NCBI RefSeq assembly: GCF_012931845.1
Contig: NZ_CP051884.1
Coordinates: 992,001 to 1,056,000 of the forward strand
From: Cellulomonas taurus
GTDB lineage: Bacteria; Actinomycetota; Actinomycetes; Actinomycetales; Cellulomonadaceae
Length of the DNA: 64,000 nt
Reading direction: 5' to 3'
How positions within the stretch are numbered: position 1 is the stretch's first letter; every line of letters starts with the position of its first letter. The position numbers and the translations under genes were made by a program. Positions 27,420 through 36,335 of the stretch are shown piece by piece. Under the pieces are notes generated by a model, which was not told where the DNA came from, searched no databases, and worked only from the letters and a program-made list of their open reading frames with translations.

Positions 27420-29950
27420 AGTGGTCCGACGGCGAGCACCCGGAACCGCACCTCACCCGCCGCATCGGAGGCGGCCAGATCGACCACCGCGTCGATCCGC
27501 CAGTCGTGGTCGCCCTCCGGGTCGTCCAGGATCTGGCGCACCTCCCAGCGACCGGCCTTCTCCTCGACCTGGAAGTGCCGCGGCCCACGCGCCGCCGGGC
27601 CGGTGAGGATCTCGTCGTGGTCGTCGTAGAACGGGTCGAGCGCGTCGCCCCACCGGTCCTCGGTCCACGGTGCGTCGTCGGCGTCCAGGTCCCCGAGCGC
27701 CGCCAGGGCGCGGTAGTCCTCGCGGGACGCCAGGTCGACCCGGCGGAACATCGCACCGCGCACCAGCGCCCGGAACGCCCGGTGGTTGGCGGTGATCGGC
27801 GGGGGAGCGTCGTCCTCGGGCCGGGACTCGGTGACGGTGGCGTCGTCCAGGTCCTCGGGGTGGGCCAGTCGCTCCCACTCGTCCAGCAGCGAGGAGTCGG
27901 TGCCGCGCACCAGTTCGCCCAGCCACTCGATCAGGTCGCGCAGGTCCTCGGTCCGGGCGTCCTCCGGCACGATCTGACGCAGCGCCCGGAACGCGTCCGC
28001 CAGGTAGCGCAGCAGCACGCCCTCGGTGCGGTCCAGCTGGTAGAGCGAGACGTACTCGGTGAAGGTCGCCGCCCGCTCGTGCATGTCCCGGACCACCGAC
28101 TTGGGCGACAGCTCGTGATCGGCGACCCACGGGTTGGTCTTCCGGTAGGTGGCGAAGGCGGCGTTCAGCAGCTCGGCCAGCGGCTGCGGGTAGCTGATCT
28201 CCTCCAATAGGGCCATCCGCTCGTCGTACTCCAGGCCGTCGGCCTTCATCTGGGCCACCGCCTCGCCCTTGGCCTTGTTGAGCTGCGCGGAGAGCACCTG
28301 GCGCGGCTCGTCCAGCGTGGCCTCGATGACGCTGACCACGTCGTGGGCGTAGCCCGGGTCCTCCATGTCCAGCAGGTCCAGGGCCGCATAGGCGAACGGC
28401 GACAGCGGCTGGTTCAGCGCGAAGCTCTGCGGGATGTCCAGGGTCAGGCGCACCGTGCGACGACCATCGGGCAGGGTCACCCGCTCGACGACCCCGGCGG
28501 TGCGCAGCGACCGGTAGATCGCGATCGCCTGGCGGACCAGCCGACCCTTGACCGCATCCGGTTCGTGGTTGTCCAGCAACAGGTGCCGCATCGCCGCCAC
28601 CGGATCGCCCTCCGGGCGGGCCAGCACGTTCAGCACCATCGCGTGCGAGACGGTGAAGGAGGAGGTCAGCGGCTCGGGGTCGGCGTCGCGCAGTCGCTCG
28701 AAGGTCTTGTCGGTCCAGTTCACCGACCCGGCGGGTGCCTGCTTGCGGACGATCTTCTTCAGCTTCTTCGGGTCGTCACCGGCCTTGGCCAGCGCCCGGC
28801 GGTTCTCGATCACGTGCTCCGGCGCCAGCACCAGCACCTCGCCGACCGTGTCGTACCCGGCGCGCCCCGCCCGTCCGGCGATCTGGTGGAACTCGCGGGC
28901 GGTCAGGTGCCGCATCTTCACGCCGTCGTACTTGACCAGGCTGGTGAGCAGCACGGTGCGGATCGGCACGTTGATCCCGACCCCCAGCGTGTCGGTGCCG
29001 CAGACCACCCGCAGCAGGCCCTTCTGGGTCAGCCGCTCGACCACCCGGCGGTACTTGGGCAGCATGCCCGCGTGGTGCACGCCGACGCCGTGCCGCAGCA
29101 GACGGGACAGGGTCTTGCCGAAGCCGCTGCCGAACCGGAAGTCACCGAGCTCGTCGGCGATCGCCGCCTTCTGCTCCTTGGTGGTCAGCGTCATCGACAG
29201 CAGCGCCTGCGCCCGCTCCACCGCCTCCTTCTGGGTGAAGTGCACGATGTAGACCGGCGACCGGTGGGTGCTGACCAGTTCCTCGACCAGCTCGTGCAGC
29301 GGCTCGACCACGTAGCTGAAGGTGAGCGGCACGGGCCGTTCGGCACCGGCGACCACGGCGACGTCGGTGCCGGTGCGGCGCTCCAGGTCGTCCACGAAGA
29401 ACGACACATCACCCAGGGTCGCGCTCATCAACAGGAACTGGGTGCTCGGCAGCTCCAGCAGCGGCACCTGCCACGCCCAGCCGCGCTGCGGGTCCGCGTA
29501 GAAGTGGAACTCGTCCATCACGACCTGGCCGATGTCGGCGCCTCGTCCCTGGCGCAGGGCCTGGTTCGCCAGGATCTCGGCGGTGCAGCAGATGATCGGC
29601 GCGTCCGGGTTCACCGCGGAGTCGCCGGTCATCATCCCGACGTTCGCCGATCCGAAGGCCTCCACCAGCGCGAAGAACTTCTCCGACACCAGGGCCTTGA
29701 GCGGGGCGGTGTAGTAGGTGCGTCGCCCCTGGGCCAGCGCGACGAAGTGCGCCGCGATCGCCACCAGCGACTTCCCGGACCCGGTCGGGGTGGCCAGGAT
29801 GACGTGCTGACCGGTGACCAGCTCGAGGATCGCCTCCTCCTGGTGCGGGTACAGGCTCAGCCCGCGGTCCTCGGCCCAGCCGGTGAAGGCCGCCACCAGT
29901 GCATCGGGATCAGTGGGGTCGGCGGGGACGCGGTCGGCGAGGGAGAGCAC
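27416..29950 (-). CDS. DEAD/DEAH-box helicase with DUF3516-type C-terminus
   Basis: 844 residues. Two RecA-like domains: Walker [10 protein letters not shown] (53-61), motif II DEFH (146-149), SATLGD as motif III, and [13 protein letters not shown] as motif VI. After ~residue 430 comes a long C-terminal region of the actinobacterial helicase family annotated as DUF3516, related in layout to HelY/Ski2-like RNA helicases. It probably unwinds or remodels structured RNA; no specific substrate can be deduced. Start is a GTG at 29950 with a weak CAGGAT 6 bases upstream. It is divergent from rnhA with only 35 bases between start codons. Confidence 0.88.
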   Translation of the reverse strand: MLSLADRVPADPTDPDALVAAFTGWAEDRGLSLYPHQEEAILELVTGQHVILATPTGSGKSLVAIAAHFVALAQGRRTYYTAPLKALVSEKFFALVEAFGSANVGMMTGDSAVNPDAPIICCTAEILANQALRQGRGADIGQVVMDEFHFYADPQRGWAWQVPLLELPSTQFLLMSATLGDVSFFVDDLERRTGTDVAVVAGAERPVPLTFSYVVEPLHELVEELVSTHRSPVYIVHFTQKEAVERAQALLSMTLTTKEQKAAIADELGDFRFGSGFGKTLSRLLRHGVGVHHAGMLPKYRRVVERLTQKGLLRVVCGTDTLGVGINVPIRTVLLTSLVKYDGVKMRHLTAREFHQIAGRAGRAGYDTVGEVLVLAPEHVIENRRALAKAGDDPKKLKKIVRKQAPAGSVNWTDKTFERLRDADPEPLTSSFTVSHAMVLNVLARPEGDPVAAMRHLLLDNHEPDAVKGRLVRQAIAIYRSLRTAGVVERVTLPDGRRTVRLTLDIPQSFALNQPLSPFAYAALDLLDMEDPGYAHDVVSVIEATLDEPRQVLSAQLNKAKGEAVAQMKADGLEYDERMALLEEISYPQPLAELLNAAFATYRKTNPWVADHELSPKSVVRDMHERAATFTEYVSLYQLDRTEGVLLRYLADAFRALRQIVPEDARTEDLRDLIEWLGELVRGTDSSLLDEWERLAHPEDLDDATVTESRPEDDAPPPITANHRAFRALVRGAMFRRVDLASREDYRALAALGDLDADDAPWTEDRWGDALDPFYDDHDEILTGPAARGPRHFQVEEKAGRWEVRQILDDPEGDHDWRIDAVVDLAASDAAGEVRFRVLAVGPL

Positions 29951-29972
29951 CGAGTGATCCTGTCACGCCGCA

Positions 29973-29978
29973 TAGGGT
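29973..29978 (+). promoter_or_regulatory. -10 element of leaderless rnhA promoter
   Basis: TAGGGT ends 7 bases before the ATG at 29986. Confidence 0.6.
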
Positions 29979-29985
29979 GCAGCCC

Positions 29986-30441
29986 ATGAGCGAGGACACC
30001 CCCACGGTGGAGATGTGGACCGACGGCGCCTGCAAGGGCAACCCCGGGGTCGGCGGCTGGGGGGCGTTGCTGCGGTCGGGCAGCCACGAGCGCGAGCTGT
30101 TCGGTGGTGAGGAGCTGACCACCAACAACCGGATGGAACTCACCGCGGTGATCGAGGGGCTGCGGGCGCTGAACACGCCCTGCCAGGTCACCCTGCACGT
30201 CGACTCGCAGTACGTGATGCAGGGCGTGACCAAGTGGATCGCGGGCTGGAAGCGCAACAACTGGCGCACCGCCGACAAGAAGCCGGTCAAGAACCAGGAC
30301 CTGTGGCAGGAGCTGGACGCCGAGGTCGCCCGGCACGCGATCACCTGGCAGTGGGTAAAGGGGCATGCGGGCGACCCCGGCAACGAGCGGGCCGATCAGC
30401 TCGCCAACAAGGGCGTCGACCAGATCCGGGCAGCGGGCTGA
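29986..30441 (+). CDS. rnhA: Ribonuclease HI
   Basis: 151 residues. Degrades the RNA strand of RNA-DNA hybrids. The acidic catalytic set is Asp13 ([11 protein letters not shown]), Glu51 (NNRMELTAV), Asp73 (HVDSQYV) and Asp137 (NERADQLAN), with His127 in the flexible loop WVKGHAGD. Single domain, E. coli-like, with the basic handle segment [12 protein letters not shown]. Divergent from the helicase and followed by a bidirectional terminator. Confidence 0.96.
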   Translation: MSEDTPTVEMWTDGACKGNPGVGGWGALLRSGSHERELFGGEELTTNNRMELTAVIEGLRALNTPCQVTLHVDSQYVMQGVTKWIAGWKRNNWRTADKKPVKNQDLWQELDAEVARHAITWQWVKGHAGDPGNERADQLANKGVDQIRAAG

Positions 30442-30446
30442 GCTGA

Positions 30447-30480
30447 CCGGCGCACCGGACTGCCCAGTCCGGTGCGCCGG
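30447..30480. terminator. Bidirectional hairpin between rnhA and PTS IIC
   Basis: A perfect 15-bp stem, CCGGCGCACCGGACT with AGTCCGGTGCGCCGG and loop GCCC, lies between two convergent genes. It has no T-run. Confidence 0.7.
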
Positions 30481-30494
30481 GCGTCAGCGCCGGG

Positions 30495-31865
30495 TCAACT
30501 GCGGCCGGGCGCCGCCTGATCGGCCGCCGGACCGACCGCCGCACTGGCGTCGACACCGGTGTCACCGGCACGGGCGGCGGCGGTCTCCACCCGCTGCTCG
30601 TCCGCGGCCTCGGTCGCCGGGTCGTCCTCGCGGCCGGGGGTCTTCATGTTGAACTTCACGATCGCCCACCGGAACAGGAAGTAGTAGACGAGCGCGTAGC
30701 CGAGGCCGATCAGGATCAGCCACAGCGGCTGCTCGGCGATCCGGAAGTTCAGCACGTAGTCGATCGCCCCGGCGGAGAACCCGAAGCCGTCCCGGATCCC
30801 GAGGGCGTTCACCAGGGCCAGCGAGGTGCCGGTCAGCACGGCGTGGATCGCGTACAGCGGGTAGGCCACGTAGACGAAGCTGAACTCCAGCGGCTCGGTG
30901 ACACCGGTGACGAAGGCGACCAGCGCGGCCGAGCCCATCACACCGGCGATCACCTTGCGGTTCTTCTTCTTCGCGGTGTGCACGATGGCCAGAGCCGCGG
31001 CGGGCAGGGCGAACATCATGATCGGGAAGAAGCCGGTGGTGAAGGTACCGGCGGTCGGGTCGCCCGCCAGGAAGCGCGGGATGTCGCCGTGGGCGACCAC
31101 GCCGGCCGCGTTGGTGTACTCACCGAACTGGAACCAGGGCAGCGAGTTCAGCAGGTGGTGCAGGCCGAAGGGCAGCAGCAGCCGGTTCAGGGTGCCGAAG
31201 ATGAACCCACCCAGCACCGCCGATCCGGTCACCCATTCGCCGACCGAGTTGAACGCGCTGTTGAACCAGGGGTAGATCAGCGAGAAGACCACACCGATGA
31301 TGACCGCGGCGCCGGCGGTGACGATCGGCACGAACCGCCGTCCGCCGAAGAACGCCAGATACGCGGGGAGCTTGATCCGGGAGTACTTCTGGAACAGCAG
31401 CGCGGCGGTCAGGCCGATCACGATGCCGCCCAGGACGCCGTAGTTGATCAGCTCCTGGGTCTCGCCCTCCGCTGGGGTGCCGAGGATCGTGGGGGAGAGC
31501 GCGTCGGTGACGCCGGTGAACACCAGGTAACCGACCAGGGCAGCGAGGCCGGTGGAACCGTCGGCCTTGCGGGCGTAACCGATCGCCACACCCAGGGCGA
31601 ACAGGATCGGCAGGTTCCCGATCAGGGCGTTGCCGGCGGCGGCGAAGACGTCGGCGACCGGCTGGACCCAGGACCAGGTCCCGGCGACCCCGTCGGCGCC
31701 GAGCATGTCCGGCTGGCCGAGGCGGAGCAGGAGGGCAGCGGCGGGCAGGGAGGCGATCGGCAGCATCAGCGAGCGGCCGATGCGTTGCAGCTGGGCGAAG
31801 CCGGGGATGCTGCGCTTGCGCTTCGCTTCCGGTGCGGCCGGAGAATCGGCGGTGGTGGTGGTCAT
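30495..31865 (-). CDS. PTS transporter EIIC, N-acetylglucosamine/glucose type
   Basis: 456 residues, about ten membrane segments. The Glc/GlcNAc-superfamily IIC domain shows RIGRSLMLPIASLPAAALLLRLG at the start, FGLHHLLNSLPWFQFGEY and GVTEPLEFSF, whose Glu binds the sugar. It lacks fused IIA and IIB domains; these are separate genes on the other strand. The basic N-terminal tail and acidic C-terminal tail are cytoplasmic. Start ATG 31865 has AGGAG 4 bases upstream. Two dre-like operators sit between it and the GntR regulator. In Streptomyces the DasR-controlled NagE2 IIC imports N-acetylglucosamine, so GlcNAc is the best guess for substrate; glucose is possible. Confidence 0.88.
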   Translation of the reverse strand: MTTTTADSPAAPEAKRKRSIPGFAQLQRIGRSLMLPIASLPAAALLLRLGQPDMLGADGVAGTWSWVQPVADVFAAAGNALIGNLPILFALGVAIGYARKADGSTGLAALVGYLVFTGVTDALSPTILGTPAEGETQELINYGVLGGIVIGLTAALLFQKYSRIKLPAYLAFFGGRRFVPIVTAGAAVIIGVVFSLIYPWFNSAFNSVGEWVTGSAVLGGFIFGTLNRLLLPFGLHHLLNSLPWFQFGEYTNAAGVVAHGDIPRFLAGDPTAGTFTTGFFPIMMFALPAAALAIVHTAKKKNRKVIAGVMGSAALVAFVTGVTEPLEFSFVYVAYPLYAIHAVLTGTSLALVNALGIRDGFGFSAGAIDYVLNFRIAEQPLWLILIGLGYALVYYFLFRWAIVKFNMKTPGREDDPATEAADEQRVETAAARAGDTGVDASAAVGPAADQAAPGRS

Positions 31866-31924
31866 GGCACTCCTCATGGCATGCGGCGTCGCGTGCGGGT
31901 GTCCGCGGGGATGTGACCTGGCTA

Positions 31925-31940
31925 ACTTGTCTGGACCAGT
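31925..31940. promoter_or_regulatory. dre-like operator 1 (DasR/GntR)
   Basis: ACTTGTCTGGACCAGT fits the DasR-responsive element ACTGGTCTAGACCACT at all but a few positions. It lies 60 bases upstream of the PTS IIC start and 57 upstream of the regulator start. Confidence 0.7.
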
Positions 31941-31948
31941 TGCGTCAG

Positions 31949-31964
31949 AGTGGTCTGGACCAGC
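31949..31964. promoter_or_regulatory. dre-like operator 2 (DasR/GntR)
   Basis: AGTGGTCTGGACCAGC is a second match to the DasR-responsive element, 24 bases centre-to-centre from the first, i.e. roughly two helical turns. Confidence 0.7.
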
Positions 31965-31996
31965 AGGATGTGTCAAGACTTCGAGGAGGACCCGCA

Positions 31997-32752
31997 ATGA
32001 CGCAGCCGTCCGGGTACAAGCACCAGACCGTGCGTGCATTTCTCGCCGATCTGGCAGCTGAGCTGGGCGTCGGCGACCCGATCCCGTCTGAGCGCGCGCT
32101 GTGCGAGCGGTTCGGCGTGTCGCGGATGACGGTGCGGCAGGCGGTGGACGCGTTGGTGGCCGACGGGACGCTGCGCCGGGAGCAGGGCCGCGGCACCTTC
32201 GTCGCCCCGCGCCGGATCGACTTCGAGATGCGCCTGACCACCTTCGGCGAGGAGATGCGCTCGCGCGGGATGGAGCCGGACACCCGTGTCCTGTTCGCCG
32301 GGCAGGTCCCGGCCACCGCGACCATCGCCGAGTCGTTGCAGATCGACGCCGGCGACCCGCTGCACCACCTGGAGCGGGTGCGCAGCGCCGACGGCCTGCC
32401 GATGAGCGTCGAACGACTCTGGATCCCGGTGGCGCTGGTGCCCGAACTCCTGGACGACGGCGCGCCACCGAGTGTGTACGCCGCGCTGCGGGAGCTGGGC
32501 TGCGCGCCGTCCTGGGGCGAGGACACCCTGACCGCCGGGGAGGCCACCGAGCACGAGACCCGGTTGCTCGGCCTGGCGGTCGGCAGCCGGGTGGTCATGC
32601 GCGCCGAGCGTCGCACCTACGCCGACGCCGGTCCGTGCATGTACTCCACCGCCTCCTACCGCGGCGACCGGTACAGCGTGCTGGTCCCGCTGCGGGCACC
32701 CGGCGAGGTGCTCGTGCCACGCGCCCGCACCGACGAGCAGGTCAGCGCATGA
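31997..32752 (+). CDS. GntR-family (HutC subfamily) regulator, DasR-like
   Basis: 251 residues. The N-terminal winged helix (about 5-75) contains IPSERALCERFGVSRMTVRQAVDAL and a wing GTLRREQGRGTFV, followed by a UTRA effector domain (LTTFGEEMRSRG ... LHHLERVRSADGLPMSVERLWIP). Divergent from the PTS IIC gene with two dre-like sites between, and overlapping by ATGA with the first PTS IIB gene. It therefore very likely represses the GlcNAc PTS in response to amino-sugar phosphates, like DasR/NagR. AGGAGGA precedes the ATG at 31997. Confidence 0.9.
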   Translation: MTQPSGYKHQTVRAFLADLAAELGVGDPIPSERALCERFGVSRMTVRQAVDALVADGTLRREQGRGTFVAPRRIDFEMRLTTFGEEMRSRGMEPDTRVLFAGQVPATATIAESLQIDAGDPLHHLERVRSADGLPMSVERLWIPVALVPELLDDGAPPSVYAALRELGCAPSWGEDTLTAGEATEHETRLLGLAVGSRVVMRAERRTYADAGPCMYSTASYRGDRYSVLVPLRAPGEVLVPRARTDEQVSA

Positions 32753-33021
32753 CCGCCCGTCGGCTCCGCCTCGCCCCCGACCCGCGTGAGCACAGCCAGG
32801 CCGCCGACATCCTGGCCGGACTGGGCGGGGTGGCGAACATCGTCGAGATCGAGCCGTGCACCACCCGGCTGCGCTGCCTAGTCACCGACCCGAGCCTGGT
32901 CGACGTGCCGGGCCTGCGGGCGGCCGGGACCTTCGGCGTGATGACCCAGGGTCGGGTGGTCCAGGTCGTGGTCGGCCCGCAGGTCGACACCCTGGCCTCC
33001 GACCTCGACGACCTGCTCTAG
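32749..33021 (+). CDS. PTS glucose/GlcNAc-type EIIB, copy 1
   Basis: 90 residues. The IIB domain carries the phospho-acceptor Cys37 in IEPCTTRLRC and ends in VVVGPQVDTLASDLDDLL. It differs from copy 2 by a ~14-residue N-terminal extension and a less typical sequence after the cysteine. Its start overlaps the stop of the regulator (ATGA), so regulator and IIB are co-expressed. It passes phosphate from IIA to sugar bound in IIC. Confidence 0.9.
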   Translation: MTARRLRLAPDPREHSQAADILAGLGGVANIVEIEPCTTRLRCLVTDPSLVDVPGLRAAGTFGVMTQGRVVQVVVGPQVDTLASDLDDLL

Positions 33022-33050
33022 TACCTGCACCACCCACGAAGGAGACACCC

Positions 33051-33281
33051 ATGAGCAAGGCAGCCCAGATCCTCGCGGCCCTCGGCGGCGACGACAACAT
33101 CGTCGACCTGGAACCCTGCATCACCCGGCTGCGGGTGGAGGTCAATGACCCGGACCAGGTGAACGAGGCAGCGCTCAAGGCGGCCGGCGCCATCGCGGTG
33201 GTCTTCGGTGGCGACGGGGTGCAGGTGATCGTCGGCCCCGAGGCCGACACCCTGGCCTCCGACATCGAGGACCTGCGCTGA
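33051..33281 (+). CDS. PTS glucose/GlcNAc-type EIIB, copy 2
   Basis: 76 residues with the phospho-acceptor Cys23 in LEPCITRLRVEV and the same ending, VIVGPEADTLASDIEDLR, as copy 1. A strong GAAGGAGA site precedes the ATG, suggesting higher expression than copy 1. The stop overlaps the IIA start (TGATG). It could serve the divergent IIC; why two IIBs are kept is unclear. Confidence 0.92.
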   Translation: MSKAAQILAALGGDDNIVDLEPCITRLRVEVNDPDQVNEAALKAAGAIAVVFGGDGVQVIVGPEADTLASDIEDLR

Positions 33282-33742
33282 TGGCCGCGCTCGCCGTGGT
33301 GGCCCCGGTGGCGGGCACCGTGGTGGCGCTCGCGGACGTCGACGACCCGGTGTTCGCGCAGGAGATCGTCGGCCCCGGGCTGGCCATCGAGCCGGACCCG
33401 GGCACCGGGGGCCGGGTGATCGCCCCGGTCGCCGGGACCGTGGTCAAGATGCACCCGCACGCCTTCGTGCTGGCCACCGACGATGGCAAGGGCGTCCTGG
33501 TCCACCTCGGGATCAACACGGTGCAGATGGGCGGCGAGGGCTTCACGCTGCACGCCACCGAGCAGGACCGGGTCGAGCCCGGGCAGCTCCTGGTGGAGTG
33601 GGACCCGGCGGCGGTGACCGCCTCCGGTCGACCCGCCGTCTGCCCGGTGATCGCCCTGGACGCCGACCCGTCGACCGTCGAACGGCTGGCCGTCCCGGGC
33701 AGCACGATCGCACCAGGGGACCCTTTGCTCACGATCGGGTGA
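33281..33742 (+). CDS. crr: PTS glucose-type EIIA (Crr family)
   Basis: 153 residues. It accepts phosphate from HPr at His75 (GVLVHLGINTVQ), with the partner His60 in KMHPHAFVLATDDG, and passes it to IIB. The sequence has the IIA-Glc beta-sandwich pattern APVAGTVVALADVDDPVFAQ ... GPGLAIEPDPG. Start codon overlaps the stop of IIB copy 2. With the two IIBs and the divergent IIC it makes a complete enzyme II; HPr and enzyme I are not in the window. Confidence 0.94.
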   Translation: MAALAVVAPVAGTVVALADVDDPVFAQEIVGPGLAIEPDPGTGGRVIAPVAGTVVKMHPHAFVLATDDGKGVLVHLGINTVQMGGEGFTLHATEQDRVEPGQLLVEWDPAAVTASGRPAVCPVIALDADPSTVERLAVPGSTIAPGDPLLTIG

Positions 33743-33765
33743 GATCGGGCGCGAATACTGGGTGG

Positions 33766-34419
33766 GTGTCCTCCCTCGCTGCGCGGTTGCGCACTCTCCC
33801 GGCCCTGACCGGCGACCTCCCCGACGTCGATCCGTTCAGCCTGTCACCGGACCCGGCCACGGCGTTCGTCGACTGGTTGCAGACAGCGATCGACGTCGGG
33901 GCGCCGGAGCCGCACGCCGTGGGGGTGGCGACGGTGGACGCCACCGGGCAGCCGCGTTCGCGGGTGGTGCTGCTCACCGACGTGGTCGACGGCTGTTGGC
34001 GCTTCGCCACCGACGGACGGTCCGAGAAGGCACGGGATCTGCTGCACGACCCGCGGTGCGCGCTGACGGTGTACTGGCAGCCGCTGGGCCGTCAGGTGCG
34101 GATCGTCGGGCGTGCCGCGCAGGTGTCGGAGGCCGAGCGGCGCGCCGACTTCCTGTCCCGGTCGCCCAGCGCCCGCGCCACGCTGCTCGCCGGGGTGCCC
34201 GGTCAACCGCTGTCGTCGGTGGACGAGATGCACCACCAGGTGCGCCGCGCCCGCGACCGGGTGGACCGGGAGCCGGGGTTGGTCGCCGACGACTGGCAGG
34301 TGTGGTCGGTCCGGGCGGAGGAGGTCGAGTTCTGGCAGGGGGTGTCGGACCGGGCGCACATGCGGCTGCACTACCGCTGGGACGGGGTCAGGTGGGATCG
34401 CCGACTGGTGTCGCCCTGA
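33766..34419 (+). CDS. pdxH: Pyridoxamine 5'-phosphate oxidase
   Basis: 217 residues. FMN-dependent oxidation of PNP/PMP to PLP. Motifs: RSRVVLLTDVVDG, FATDGRSEKARDL (phosphate binding), ALTVYWQPLGRQVRI and the C-terminal WRVE-like dimer strand RLHYRWDGVRWDRRLVSP, which is the PdxH C-terminal region. The start is taken at GTG 33766; AATACT lies 7 bases upstream and could be the -10 of a leaderless transcript. The last 32 bases overlap the end of the convergent membrane acyltransferase gene. Confidence 0.9.
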   Translation: MSSLAARLRTLPALTGDLPDVDPFSLSPDPATAFVDWLQTAIDVGAPEPHAVGVATVDATGQPRSRVVLLTDVVDGCWRFATDGRSEKARDLLHDPRCALTVYWQPLGRQVRIVGRAAQVSEAERRADFLSRSPSARATLLAGVPGQPLSSVDEMHHQVRRARDRVDREPGLVADDWQVWSVRAEEVEFWQGVSDRAHMRLHYRWDGVRWDRRLVSP

Positions 34420-35413
34420 CCTCACCGGTGTCCGCCGCGCGCGCCGCGACCCGGTGCAGCGCCCACTCCGCCGGACCACGGCCGACGGTCGCCCGCGAGG
34501 CCCAGCAGGCGCCCACGATCACGACCATGAAGGCCAGCCACCCGCCGACCGTGGGCAGCCACACCACGTCGGGACCGAGCAGCCAGATCACCAGCAGGTG
34601 CCCGACGTAGGCCGTCAGCGCCAGCGCCCCGGTCGCCGCCAGCGGTGCGACCAGCCGGGGCAGACGCTCGGCCAGCCACAGGCACGCCACCAGGGTCAGC
34701 AGCGCGACCCCGATGTTGCCCAGCACCTCCGGCGTGCTGGAGCTGTGCGGCTCGGCGGTGATCAGCCGGCTCAGCGTCGGCCCGGCGTCCAGCACCCGGG
34801 TGAGCACCGCGGCCGACCCGTAGCCGAGCACGGTGGCCACGGCTCCGCCGATCAGCAGCGCCGCCCGGGTCCTCGGTGCCCGCAGATCCGCCCGGGTGAC
34901 CGCCAGGCCCACCAGCAGATACGCGATCCAGACCAGCGCCGGGTAGTACTCGCCGATCACCAGGTCGATGATCCCGCCGCCGTTCAGCTCCGCCGTGATC
35001 CGCCCCTCCAGCAGCACCCGCAGCGCGGGTGCCAGCAGGACCACCACCCCGGCGCCGACCAGGAGGGTCGACACCCGGGTGCGCAGCAGGCAGGCGGCGA
35101 CCGCGAACAACAGGGCGTAGGTCGGCAGGATCACCACCACCGGGGTGTTGAGCGCCGCCAGGGCCACCCCCACGCCGAGCAGGATGAACGCCCGGGACAG
35201 CACCTTCACCCGTGCCTGCACCCGGCGGACCCCGTCCACCGGGCGGGCGCCACCGGACATCAGGGCGACCGACACACCGGACAGCACCACGAACAGTGCG
35301 GCGGAGCGCCCGTCGGCGATCTCCAGCCACCGGCTGTCGGGTCCGACATGGGCGGTCACCATGCCCAGGACCGCCAGGCCCCGGGCCAGGTCGATCCCCT
35401 CGATGCGTCGCAT
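34388..35413 (-). CDS. Membrane protein with HGSNAT/DUF1624-like acyltransferase domain
   Basis: 341 residues, about nine to ten hydrophobic helices. The N-terminal RRIEGIDLARGLAVLGMVTAH is the hallmark of the heparan-alpha-glucosaminide N-acetyltransferase/DUF418-type membrane family, with a conserved Arg/Asp in the first helix and LFVVLSGVSVALMSG in the second. Such proteins move acyl groups across membranes to envelope glycans; the acceptor is unknown here. Start ATG 35413 rather than 35437, since TACCGT lies 6 bases upstream. The 3' end overlaps pdxH by 32 bases. Confidence 0.75.
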   Translation of the reverse strand: MRRIEGIDLARGLAVLGMVTAHVGPDSRWLEIADGRSAALFVVLSGVSVALMSGGARPVDGVRRVQARVKVLSRAFILLGVGVALAALNTPVVVILPTYALLFAVAACLLRTRVSTLLVGAGVVVLLAPALRVLLEGRITAELNGGGIIDLVIGEYYPALVWIAYLLVGLAVTRADLRAPRTRAALLIGGAVATVLGYGSAAVLTRVLDAGPTLSRLITAEPHSSSTPEVLGNIGVALLTLVACLWLAERLPRLVAPLAATGALALTAYVGHLLVIWLLGPDVVWLPTVGGWLAFMVVIVGACWASRATVGRGPAEWALHRVAARAADTGEVRATPVGDPT

Positions 35414-35419
35414 GGCGTC

Positions 35420-35425
35420 ACGGTA
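35420..35425 (-). promoter_or_regulatory. -10 element of leaderless membrane acyltransferase promoter
   Basis: On the minus strand TACCGT ends 6 bases before the ATG at 35413. Confidence 0.55.
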
Positions 35426-35486
35426 CTGGCGCGGCACCCGGTCTCAGTGAGCAAGACACCATGTCCTACTCAGTGAGCAGCGGGCC

Positions 35487-35492
35487 TAGCGT
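35487..35492 (+). promoter_or_regulatory. -10 element of leaderless methyltransferase promoter
   Basis: TAGCGT ends 7 bases before the GTG at 35500. Confidence 0.55.
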
Positions 35493-35499
35493 GGTCCCC

Positions 35500-36318
35500 G
35501 TGACCACTCCTGCACCCGAGGTCTACACCCACGGACACCACGAGAGCGTGCTGCGTTCGCACCGCTGGCGCACCGCCGAGAACTCCGCCGCCTACCTGCT
35601 CCCCGCGCTGGAGCCGGGACAGCGGCTGCTCGACGTGGGTTGCGGCCCCGGCACCCTGACCATCGGCCTGGCGAGCCGGGTGGCGCCGGGTGAGGTGATC
35701 GGAGTCGACCGCTCCGACGCGGTGGTCGAGCTCGCCCGCGACGAGGCCCGCCGGGCCGGTGCGCAGAACGTGAGCTTCACCACCGGCGACGCCTATGCGC
35801 TGCCCTTCGAGGACGACAGCATGGACGTCGCCCATGCCCACCAGCTGCTGCAGCACCTCACCGACCCGGTCGCCGCCCTGCGTGAGCTGCGCCGCGTGGT
35901 GCGGCCCGGGGGACTGGTCGCGGTCCGGGACGCCGACTACGCCGGGATGACCTGGTTCCCGCAGGACCCGGCACTGGACGAATGGTCGGCGCTCTACCAC
36001 GAGGTCACGCAGGCCAACGGGGCCGAGGCCGACGCCGGGCGCCGCCTGCACTCTTGGGCGCTGGAGGCGGGTTTCAGCGAAGACGCGGTCGTGCCCACCG
36101 CCGGGGTCTGGTGCTACGCCTCCGAGGAGGACCGCCGCTGGTGGTCCGGACTGTGGGCCGAGCGCTGCACGGAATCCGACTTCGCCCGTCAGGCGGTGGC
36201 CCACGGTCTGGCCGATGAGGTGGGCCTGGAACAGCTGGCGGTCGGCTGGCGGGAGTGGGGCGAGCAGCCCGGCGGCTGGTTCGCCGTGCTGCACGGCGAG
36301 GTGCTCGCGCGGGTGTGA
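35500..36318 (+). CDS. Class I SAM-dependent methyltransferase
   Basis: 272 residues, cytoplasmic. The SAM motif LLDVGCGPGTLTIGLA (near residue 46), motif II VIGVDRSDAVVELA, motif III LPFEDDSMDVAHAHQLLQHL and post-motif LRELRRVVRPGGLVAVRD place it in the UbiE/small-molecule methyltransferase group. The C-terminal 100 residues are Trp-rich (DRRWWSGLWAERC, VGWREWGEQPGGWF) and probably close over a small substrate. Nothing adjacent identifies the acceptor. The GTG at 35500 is chosen because of the -10 spacing; a second in-frame GTG at 35509 is possible. Confidence 0.85.
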   Translation: MTTPAPEVYTHGHHESVLRSHRWRTAENSAAYLLPALEPGQRLLDVGCGPGTLTIGLASRVAPGEVIGVDRSDAVVELARDEARRAGAQNVSFTTGDAYALPFEDDSMDVAHAHQLLQHLTDPVAALRELRRVVRPGGLVAVRDADYAGMTWFPQDPALDEWSALYHEVTQANGAEADAGRRLHSWALEAGFSEDAVVPTAGVWCYASEEDRRWWSGLWAERCTESDFARQAVAHGLADEVGLEQLAVGWREWGEQPGGWFAVLHGEVLARV

Positions 36319-36322
36319 ACGT

Positions 36323-36328
36323 TAGGGT
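36323..36328 (+). promoter_or_regulatory. -10 element of leaderless FAH-family gene promoter
   Basis: TAGGGT ends 7 bases before the GTG at 36336, right after the stop of the methyltransferase gene. Confidence 0.6.
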
Positions 36329-36335
36329 TGGCTCC

